Positions 21,047 to 28,569 of a stretch of DNA of 28,569 nt are shown here, piece by piece. How positions within the stretch are numbered: the stretch's first letter is position 1; the number at the start of each line of letters is the position of its first letter. Location: positions 66,383 through 94,951 of the forward strand of contig KN882692.1 of assembly GCA_000934455.1 (NCBI GenBank), in the 5' to 3' direction. The DNA is from Apostichopus parvimensis. Taxonomy: Eukaryota > Echinodermata > Holothuroidea > Aspidochirotida > Stichopodidae. The notes under the pieces are model-generated. The model was not told the origin of the DNA and did not search any database. It saw nothing but the letters and a program-made list of their open reading frames with translations. The position numbers and the translations under genes are program-made.

Positions 21047-21650
21047 TGTTTTGTATGTGATAGGCCCACAACAAGAGTATGTTGCAGTTGTAACTAACAC
21101 CAGTGATAACTTTTAGTACTTAAGCATGCTACATTGCTTGACCACATGTGATGCATTCTAAATTTCTATTCAAATGGTATATACTGTATATAAATGATGT
21201 AGTGTACAAATTCACGATGGTTGATCCTATACCATTACTACTGGATGCAATATAGTAAATGTTCTTCAGAAAGTTGTATCCATTATTGCGAGAGGAGGAA
21301 GAAGGTAACAAATCGAAGATAGATCAAACTTATATAATCAAAAATTTCTTTTGCTTGAAGCATGCTACATTGCTTGACCACATGTGTCTCATTCTTAATG
21401 GACCCAAAAAATACATATAAGTTGGTAGCTTAATTTTGGTTTGCTTCACGAATCCCAGAATTATTATCCAAGAATCATTAAAGTTTATGTTTAAAAGAGG
21501 AGTTTGAGATCTAATGTATGTGATCACATAATTACGAAATCAGTGTATTGCATGTGATACAGTAGCCTACTTGTACAGCAATAGTATGCTGCAATCATAA
21601 CTAATATTAGTAGTGATAACTTGTAGTAATTGCAGTACTTAAGTATGCTT
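21047..21650. repeat. Local duplicated blocks
   Basis: AAGCATGCTACATTGCTTGA followed by CCACATGTG occurs at about 21123-21151 and again, nearly exactly, at 21358-21386. A second block, GTATGTGATA ... AGTATG-TGCA-T--TAACTAA ... AGTGATAACTT-TAGTA ... GTACTTAAG-ATGCT, occurs at about 21053-21130 and 21549-21650. The layout suggests partial local duplication of a segment of about 240-500 bp followed by divergence. Confidence 0.7.
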
Positions 21651-21739
21651 TGTCAACCGGATCCTGATGGGGAAAATGTGACCAATGGCTTAACTTGTTT
21701 TCATTTTCATAAAATTAGTGCCTACCAAGCGTCATGCCT

Positions 21740-21862
21740 GCTGCGACTGGTTACTGCGACTTGACTATAAAGTTGCTGCAACTTCACTGCGGCTTCACTT
21801 TTCACATGCAAATGAACTCTGCCGCGACTTCACATGAGAGAGCACTGCCGCGACTTCACAAG
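21740..21862. repeat. Degenerate CTGCGACTTCAC tandem motif
   Basis: Six variants of the 12-base word occur in about 120 bases: GCTGCGACTGG, ACTGCGACTTGAC, GCTGCAACTTCAC, ACTGCGGCTTCAC, and two copies of CTGCCGCGACTTCACA (near 21819 and 21845) that are 26 bp apart. The block stands out as CpG-rich within AT-rich DNA. Confidence 0.7.
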
Positions 21863-22467
21863 AGCCCTGAATGAATGATTACATACAAAGTAGATTCTCC
21901 TGCTTTTTGGCATTTTTCCTGAAGGAAAACACTTGGGGCAGATTGATATAGACTCTAGTTGGTCATGCGACCTTACGTAATATGGTTTTTTAAATATTCA
22001 AAATGATACTTTCTGTAGTCTTCACAATAAACGAACACCAGAATTACATGCAGTCATCGTATCAGGTCCGTAAAGATGTATTAGCAGAGGTTTCAGTATG
22101 TACAATGTGTGATACAAATATGGGACATACTGTGTAGTGTGTATGACTAGGTCTAAGTCTTCAACACTGCTTTCAGTGTGGCACATTTAGGATTTTTCCA
22201 GATTTTACTGGTATCTCTGATCACAGTGGATTTGATCTGGCTTGTCCTACCTGCAACATCATGCATCAGCCACTCCACTTACTATATAGAGCTCATACAA
22301 CATTAGCTGCTACAGCTGGTTTAGGCTTAGTCTAGGCCACAGTTACATACAGTGAGTAGCCATCAATATAGAGAGAGCCAACGTACGGAAAGTGGGGAAG
22401 AGAGTGGTAGTGATGCTATGTCAAGTGAAAATACCCTGGACTGTGTCTGATGTATTTTGCGTTTCAG
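21863..22467. other. Noncoding, nothing recognised
   Basis: No supported frame or repeat. The stretch ends in a pyrimidine-rich acceptor-like sequence (TATTTTGCGTTTCAG) at 22453-22467. Confidence 0.4.
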
Positions 22468-22582
22468 AAAACTTGAAATTATGTAAATAATGAACTTGCA
22501 TATGCAGTATGTGTCTGAAGAATTATTGGATGGGAGCAATGCAGTTATACAGAAATGGAAGATAGATGTAATTTGGCAAAAG
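22468..22582 (+). CDS. Weak candidate first coding exon, unidentified
   Basis: A good acceptor (TATTTTGCGTTTCAG, ending 22467) and a good donor (AAAAG|GTAAGG, intron starting 22583) frame a 115-base segment. All three forward frames have a stop close to the acceptor, so it could only be coding from the ATG at 22490, which has A at -3. That gives about 31 residues of ordinary-looking composition (YVSEELLDGSNAVIQKWK) up to the donor. I recognise no domain. An isolated pair of splice-like signals is common by chance in AT-rich DNA. Confidence 0.2.
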
Positions 22583-23714
22583 GTAAGGTTTAGAAGAACT
22601 CTGAATATATCACCTAAGTGTTACTCCATCAAGGTTTACAGTATTAGAGAGCACCGTTTACTGTGCTTTATAGATACTGTCACTGTCTTGCTCTGTATGT
22701 ACAACTGATATGCTTATAGTCACTGCCACAGCACTGTATGGATGGGCACTCATTAAGCAAGTTTAACATCAAGCTACCAAGCATGTAGTGAGAGCTAGAG
22801 GTACGTTGTGGAGGTAGATGTATGCTTCAGTCCCCTTGTGTAACATTTTGAACTGTTTTGCACTTATGGGTCGTAGAAATTCAAATTAAATATTGTAGAA
22901 TTGGTGTTCTGTTGCATGTCCCAGTGTCATTAGAATAGCCAAGCCTTATGCTACAAATATAAATACATGTTAATAGTCCAAATGATGTATCAGACGGTAC
23001 TTTATTTGAGGCAACATTGCTATGCAGTATGGTTTTTACATATATGTTGATGTGAAAAAACATGTCCAATCCAAGAAACATTTGATTTTATATGTTTAAT
23101 TTTAATTTATTCCAATCTTTTATAAAGCAATTAGGTATATTTTGTACCATATAATAATGTTTCATGTACTGTACATGTTTTCGTCATGTTAGACCATTAT
23201 CAAGTACAAACTTCGGTCCCAGGTATTGCAACAGCCAATATCATCCAAACATTCACATTTATTATAACCATCGTGTAACCATGCAAGTAGTAGGTACCCA
23301 TTCCAATCTACACCACATATAAAGCGATCATTGAATTAAACTGTAATAGTACCTTTAGTAAATCACAGAAAGATATTTCTTTCAACAGATCGTTTCAGCT
23401 AGGTTGGATTTCTGTAGTATCCGTTCTACTACTTCCTTCAAAGTCTGCCTTAACTCATTATAACCCATTTAACTAATTATTATTGATCAAATATTCTAAC
23501 TAGCTAACAATATTATAATCAATCAAGTTATAGGAAAGTTTTTTGAAGCAAACATTGTTGAGTAATGCCCACCTTTCCGGGACACTATCACTCACCAAAA
23601 ATAATAGACAGCTGAGACTATACCCAATACTATACACTGAATAAGGATTTCTTCAGATAAGCAAGATCAATTGTATGATAGTTAACAGGACAACTGGATC
23701 ATTCAAAGACCTTA
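22583..23714. other. AT-rich noncoding DNA
   Basis: No repeat unit, RNA or protein motif recognised. Confidence 0.45.
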
Positions 23715-23885
23715 TAACCAGAGGCAAATTCGGGGGAAAGGGGGGGGGGGTTACGATGGAGATATGCATACCCCCTCAACCGGGATTATTTGTTTGGGTA
23801 GAAATATAGACTAATGACCATAGGCATAGACAGAATAACAGGGGAGACTTTAATCCTCCCTCCCCTTCCCCAACCCCCAACAACC
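23715..23885. other. G-run to C-run segment, possible element fragment
   Basis: CAGAGGCAAATTCGGGGG followed by a long G run (about 23732-23750) opens the segment. C-rich TCCTCCCTCCCC...CCCCAACCCC (about 23854-23885) closes it, so the ends are loosely complementary. The CAGAGGCAAATTCGGGGG start recalls the G-run-associated foldback termini at 2028 and 3350, but true homology is not shown. Confidence 0.3.
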
Positions 23886-24085
23886 CCTTAGATTCGGAGG
23901 TAAAATAAAAATAAATACGGTCAATAAATTGTCTTTAACATGAAAAACGTCGAAACAGACTGTCCACTAGATATCTATTTTGTATCTCATTTTAAGGGCC
24001 CTTATTTATTTAAAAATATTACCAAATCCACCAAGAATTCATCCAAATCACCAAATGTGATCACCAAATCGCCAATCATTCAACC

Positions 24086-24650
24086 ATAATTGTTGAAAAA
24101 CATCGTGACAATAAACGGGGCGGAGGAGTCTGCCTATTTTTACATAAAGATATAAGTTTTATTTGTAGACCCGACCTATACATTTTTAATAATTCTATAG
24201 AATATCTCTTTATAGAGGCTGCTAACATAAATTCAAAGGATAAATTTCTTATCGGCATAGTCTACAGACCACCTAGTGGTTCTTAAGATGAGTTAAGTGT
24301 TAATCTGGAAAATGTTTTCAATATCATTTCGAATAAAAACTGTAAAACCTACATAATGGGTGATTATAATATTGATTTATCGAATGCAATCAAATCAACT
24401 ACGTTTTGAAATATTCTCTATTCGAACGGATTCATCCCTACAATAACTGTTCCTTCTCGTATTAGTAGCATTACCACAAGCCTGATAGATAACATCATTA
24501 CAAATGATGACTCTACGATTACTTCAGGGGTTCTCATCACTGATATAAGTGACCATTTTCCGATATTTCTAAAAGTGGTAGGGAAGAAAACCAGATCTAA
24601 CAACACCATCTATATACGTAATTACAATACTAACAACTATATTCAATATT
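24086..24650 (+). pseudogene. Endonuclease (APE-type) remnant of the LINE
   Basis: The frame reads NKRGGGVCLFLHKDI from 24110, then GIVYRPPSG (about 24254-24280), MGDYNIDL with GDYN at 24359-24370, SLIDNI with Asp at 24488-24490, and SDHFPI with SDH at 24548-24556. These are the ordered hallmarks of the exonuclease-endonuclease-phosphatase fold used by Jockey/CR1 LINEs to nick target DNA. Two in-frame stops break it: TAA at 24284-24286 and TGA at 24407-24409. The N-terminal catalytic Asn/Glu region is absent. The frame ends near 24650, where it runs almost directly into the RT. Confidence 0.88.
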
Positions 24651-26152
24651 CACATTCCCAGTCACAGAAGAAGAACTAATCAAAATCGCAACTTCCAACT
24701 TGAAACCCAATAAAGCAGCAGGATATGATGATTTAAAACCTGGTATTATAAAAAATGTTATTCCTTTAATTGCTAAGCCTTTGACCCATATATGTAATTT
24801 ATCATTTAACACTGGCGTATTCCCAGATGAACTTAAAATGGCAAAGGTTATACCAATCTATAAAAAGGGAGATTCAAATGTATATGAGAATTATCGACCT
24901 GTTTTTCTAAAATCATAGAACGACTTATGTTCAATCGCATATTTAATTTTCTTAACCAATATCATATTCTCTGTAAAGAACAGTACGGCTTTCGACCCGA
25001 ACATTCTACTGAACTGGCTTTTGGCAGATGCAGTTAACAGTTTACATACTAGTCTTAATAATGGCAAAAATTGCATAGGTGTATTCCTCGACCTTTCGAA
25101 GGCGTTTGACACGATCAATCATACCATCCTTATCAATAAATTAATTTCATACGACATTAGAGGAACTACTCTCAACTGGCTTGAAAGCTATATCTCGAAC
25201 AGATATCAGTATACCTTGTATAAAAACTCTAGATCCGATCTTGCTAAAATTCGTTGCGGCGTTCCACAGGGTTCAGTCTTAGGTCCTTTGTTATTTATCC
25301 TATATATTAACGATATTTGTCATGTCTCCAAACTAGCCAAAATCATTCTCTTTGCTGATAACACCAGTATTTTCTTCGAGAGCGACGACATAATCACATT
25401 ATCTTCCAACGTGTCAATTGAATTCTGTAATTGGTTTTCAGCCAATAAATTATCACTAAATGTACAAAAAAGTAATTACATTGTCTTTAATACTCGTAAT
25501 ACATTTATTTGGAATAAAGATATATGTATGAATGGGAAAATAATTAGGCAAGTTTATACCACTAAGTTTTTAGGTGTAAATATTGATTGTAAACTTAGCT
25601 GGCGCAACCATATTTCAACTATATGCATTATAATTGCACGGAGAGTTGGCATATTATCTAAGTTGAAATATTATCTATCGGCAAACATACTCAGAACACT
25701 ATACCAGACCCTGATTGTCCCGCATCTCACGTATTGTTCCATTATTTGGTCTGGTACATACAACACCGACCTTAACAATCTTATAATACTCCAAAAGGCA
25801 GCCATTCGCCACATAACACAGTCAGCCCCACGTGAGCACACCAGTCCCCTATTTAAGAAACTCAACTTACTAAACTTGCACGATCTCATTAAAGTTAAGC
25901 TTGCATTATTTGCCTACAAGACCTGGAATGGATTACTACCAGCTGCCTTTGACTATTTTTTAACCAGTAACAATGATGTACATAATCATAACACGAGGCA
26001 TGCTAATCATGCCCACTATAATCTCTACAATACCACCATTGGAACTTTAAGCCTACAAAACTGTGCAACAAACACATGGAATCTTCTAACGAACGATTTA
26101 AAGAGTAAAAAAGTCGGTCACATCCTTTAAGAAGTGGTTTGTAAGGAAATAA
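24649..26152 (+). pseudogene. Reverse transcriptase of the LINE, frameshifted and active-site mutant
   Basis: The first piece (24649-24918) carries the KPNKAAGYDDLKPGII finger motif and FPDELKMAKVIPIYKKGD, ending in a stop after NYRPVF. A middle piece in another phase (about 24910-25020) reads IIERLMF ... EQYGFRPEHSTELA. The long third piece (25021-26130) has LDLSKAFDTINH (first catalytic Asp at 25090-25092), GVPQGSVLGPLLF (25258-25296), LSLNVQKSNYIVF, FLGVNID, and the CR1/Jockey C-terminal part (LTYCSIIWSGTY, LLNLHDLIKVKLALFAYKTWNGLLP). The catalytic box at 25351-25362 is FADN, not FADD. A further shift near 26113 separates the last residues, which run in another phase to a stop at 26150-26152. 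Confidence 0.92.
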
Positions 26153-26290
26153 TAGCTAGTTACTGACTTAAAACAAATTATACCTGTATGTTATTACTAC
26201 ATATACATTGAACAATTAATTTGTACTGATATTTATGTATATGTATTTATACACATATATATTTTGTTTTTTCTTTTCTTTTCTTTCTTC

Positions 26291-26340
26291 AGGGAGTCTT
26301 CCACATTGTTGAGCTTTTAAGCTTTATGGAAGACTTCCCT
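26291..26340 (+). other. 3' stem-loop of the LINE
   Basis: AGGGAGTCTTCCA (26291-26303) pairs with TGGAAGACTTCCCT (26327-26340), with one bulged T. An inner AGCTTTTAAGCT (26312-26323) forms a second small stem. The stem-loop sits about 25 bases before the tail repeats. In several LINEs of this assemblage a 3' stem-loop is the element's own RT recognition site; that role is inferred here. Confidence 0.75.
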
Positions 26341-26365
26341 CCACTTTGTACTTTTGTGGCAAAAC

Positions 26366-26405
26366 AAATAAATAAATATAAATAAATAAATATAAAATAT
26401 AATTG
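26366..26405 (+). repeat. A/T-rich 3' tail of the LINE
   Basis: A run of AAATAAAT and AAATATAAAT words follows the stem-loop and GTGGCAAAAC, ending before TTGAGGCACC. It marks the 3' junction of the insertion. Confidence 0.8.
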
Positions 26406-27121
26406 AGGCACCAGCGATCATATTTTCAGAAGCGAAGTTCCGCTCCCATATCATAATAGCTATCAACGCCTATGTCTGCCCATGAATGTACCTGGGCTGT
26501 CACATTCAGTGCTTAGCAGACCCCAGCCCTGACCGAAATAGCCAAGATCCGTCACAAACCATCTTCAGCTTTGCTTTTTTATTCTTATCTTCTAGAATGT
26601 TAACATGATTCTCCTACAGTGATGGTTCTGATATATTCAAAGACATATTGATGCTCTTTGTTTCGTTTGATGTGTATACCTAAACGTTTACTACGGTAAT
26701 TTGTAGGACTTAAGCCCTTGGATCCACCAAACGCCCAATCCTTGTACACTTCAGTATGCTGATATATGATCTATGACATACATATGAGATGCTCTTTCAA
26801 TCTATCTACATGCAACCCCCTCCCTCAATTACAATTTGTGATAAACATGATTACTCTAGCTGGCACCAGGTCATATTTTATTCTTTGCAGAGTAACCAGC
26901 TTCGGGCTTAAATAGTTAGGGTTAGGAAGTTAAATTGATTTTAGGAGAATTATTTCAAAAATCAGGGGTCAATATTGGCAAGTTGATGATTTTTTTGAAT
27001 TACTTTTCATGGAAATGACAGATACAGTTAAATATTTAGATCACTGCACCATAGTGAAAATGTACATCTTTTAGGGGATCAAACTCTGACACCTGTTCCA
27101 AGTTTGGTCCCTTCACTCTAT
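26406..27121. other. Noncoding, nothing recognised
   Basis: GC content rises modestly around 26430-26570, but no frame, RNA or repeat could be assigned. A TTAGGGTTAGG word (26917-26927) is telomere-like but only about two units long. Confidence 0.4.
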
Positions 27122-27290
27122 ACTACTACTTACCAGCTAGTCCATGAGCAGGACCCTGCTTATGGTATACATGTTACACAAACCTTCACTATAAGGCTAG
27201 ACCTACATGTATACTGTGAAGGTTTTTGCAACGTACTGTAACCAGTGTCCTGCTTGAGGACTACTGAGTACATGTAGCTAGGCCAGTAGT
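27122..27290. repeat. Long imperfect inverted repeat
   Basis: TAGTCCATGAGCAGGAC (about 27138-27153) faces GTCCTGCTTGAGGACTA (27247-27263), and AAACCTTCAC (27180-27189) faces GTGAAGGTTT (27216-27225). Outer ends also agree loosely (TACTACT on the left, CCAGTAGT on the right). The whole folds into an interrupted hairpin with arms of about 60-70 bases around a loop near 27190-27215. It could be a small foldback transposon or a hairpin RNA. Confidence 0.65.
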
Positions 27291-28569
27291 GGGCAGACCC
27301 AAGCTAAGGACCCCCTAAATTGTGAAATTTTCATTAAAAGAATATATTTGTGATTGTGAACATATCCACATTTTATGTATATTGCCAAATTAACAAAAAT
27401 CGGACATTTTTTAATTAAATTAATTAAAACTTAGAATTAAAAAGTTACTCTATTATGTGGGGAACATGATCAGGCTAATATAAATGTTCCATGATGTGTT
27501 AGTTATGTTAATTATTCCAATGCCAAATGTCATTTGTCCCATTCAAAAACACTCTTAGGTACACATGTTTACTTAACAGCCATGAGTTAATTGACTTTTT
27601 TAAATGAAATTTTCAAAATCAATCATATATATACCACCAATCATAAATGTAATAAATAAAGTAAATTAAACTACTTAATTTATATAATCAGTAACTATTT
27701 GTTACGAACGGGACAACTGTGTAACGTATGGGACATCGTACTGTAATGCTGTGTGTGTGTTGATTGTAGGGACAATATTGTTAATTGTGGGTAGCACGCA
27801 GATAGAAATGTGCCCAATGTGAGTCAACAACATCCATTTTGCTCAGTAACACATTACAGCGTATAACTCCATCAGCCCCCTCCATGCATGATCCCTCCCC
27901 TGGATTACCCCACAATCATCAGCCACAAACAGTTTTAAGAGTAAAATGACAAAGTTACAAATTTCAGATATATCTAGAACAAGAATTTACACACAAAACA
28001 TGCATGTGAATATAACTCATTCATGTAAATTATATATGCTTTTTTGTAATTCTCTGCAAGTTGTTGAGCCACCTACCTGTAAACCGATTTTAATTCAAAT
28101 AAAATATATGCCGAGATTGTCACACCCATACACAATCAGCTTGCAGTAGCCTATCAATTGTCTCCATTGTTATCTACTTGATGCCTCTCGCTCTTCTCTA
28201 ACTGCTGAGCACCGAATGAGTTGCTAGCAGGTCCCACATTTTTAAAGTCTTTTGTATGACTCTACCAAGATTGGACACTGGACCTCCTGGTTGAAATGTG
28301 GAAGCTCTTACCACTTACATTACCAAACTTAGATGAATGATCCACAAAAAAAAGCCTGCTCTGTGTTGGGTCCACCTTATGTTACCAAGGAATTAATAGT
28401 AACAAATTACCCAACAACATTGTTTTGTAATGATTTATTAATTTATAGCTTAAAATACACAGTATCTTGCATGTACAGTGCAGCATATAGGCATATTACA
28501 TGCATGTTAGTTGTAACTTGTAAATGCTACACTGATAGCCTACAGTGCAATTATGTTGTATTAATACAT
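27291..28569. other. AT-rich noncoding DNA to the right edge
   Basis: The stretch includes an A/T-only patch at 27410-27428 and a few short frames (for example 27946-28149) without recognisable content. No gene or repeat boundary was identified. Confidence 0.45.

Larger units (their letters stand above)
24080..26405 (+). mobile_element. Plus-strand Jockey/CR1-group LINE, dead and 5'-truncated
   Basis: In order it holds an apurinic endonuclease remnant (24086-24650), a reverse transcriptase (24649-26152), a short 3' UTR with a CT-rich stretch (26268-26290), a stem-loop (26291-26340) and an A/T-rich tail of AAATAAAT-like repeats (26366-26401). The endonuclease lacks its N-terminal third, so the copy is 5'-truncated somewhere around 24050-24100. 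Upstream is a degenerate ATCACCAAAT repeat (24019-24075) that may or may not belong to it. No target duplication was identified. RT and C-terminal motifs place it in the Jockey/CR1/L2 assemblage; the exact clade needs a tree. It is a different lineage from the LINE at 13228-15537. Confidence 0.88.

Noticed and set aside
24891-25118. Antisense frames over the LINE RT (also 25671-25889 and 24418-24609)
   Set aside because: They are shadows of the plus-strand RT and endonuclease frames; the recognisable motifs are all on the plus strand.
26915-26930. Telomere-like TTAGGGTTAGG
   Set aside because: Fewer than two full units and no array; expected by chance.
28383-28396. TACCAAGGAATTAA shared with the satellite unit at 12898
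   Set aside because: Only 14 AT-rich bases match and the flanks show no further unit words.

Overview
This window is AT-rich, intron- or intergenic-type DNA from a eukaryotic genome, most likely a marine invertebrate. The abundance of TAGGCCTA-like words, CR1/L2/Jockey-type retroposons, short foldback elements beginning with GGGGCGTATCCAGG-like ends, and many poly-G/poly-C runs would fit an echinoderm such as a sea cucumber or sea urchin. That placement is an inference from composition and repeat style, not from a diagnostic gene. No host gene is convincingly supported; the recognisable protein-coding matter is two dead non-LTR retrotransposons. A 366-base run of N (12456-12821) marks an assembly gap.

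Layout, left to right. 1-331: a 60-bp minisatellite cut by the window edge. 951-1152: a tandem duplication of about 102 bp. 2028-3352: a cluster of related foldback elements (2028-2566 and 2665-3142, plus a further end at 3331-3353) next to a long polypyrimidine tract. 3640-3870: a GC-rich island of unknown meaning. 4312-4850: a separate element with 19-bp terminal inverted repeats. 4851-12455: mostly featureless AT-rich DNA with a few palindromes, a G-rich tract, a pair of diverged related segments (7018-7085 and 9343-9412) and one weak exon candidate.

12822-16520: an array of roughly 207-bp satellite units, each with an internal inverted repeat built on GTCGCCCTA. The array is split by a 2.3-kb 5'-truncated CR1/L2-like LINE on the minus strand (13228-15537), inserted at an ATAATAAT site that matches the LINE's own (ATT)n 3' end. 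A lone diverged satellite unit lies 3 kb to the right (19500-19735). 20454-21862 holds small hairpins and local repeats, and 22468-22582 is a weak exon candidate.

24080-26405: a plus-strand Jockey/CR1-group LINE pseudogene. It keeps an endonuclease remnant with two stops, has apparently lost the endonuclease-RT linker, and carries frameshifts and a FADN in place of the FADD catalytic box. It ends in a 3' stem-loop and an (AAAT)n-like tail. 27122-27290: a long imperfect inverted repeat. The window is thus a small repeat cemetery with nested insertion events; its value lies in the relations among the repeats, not in a working gene system.
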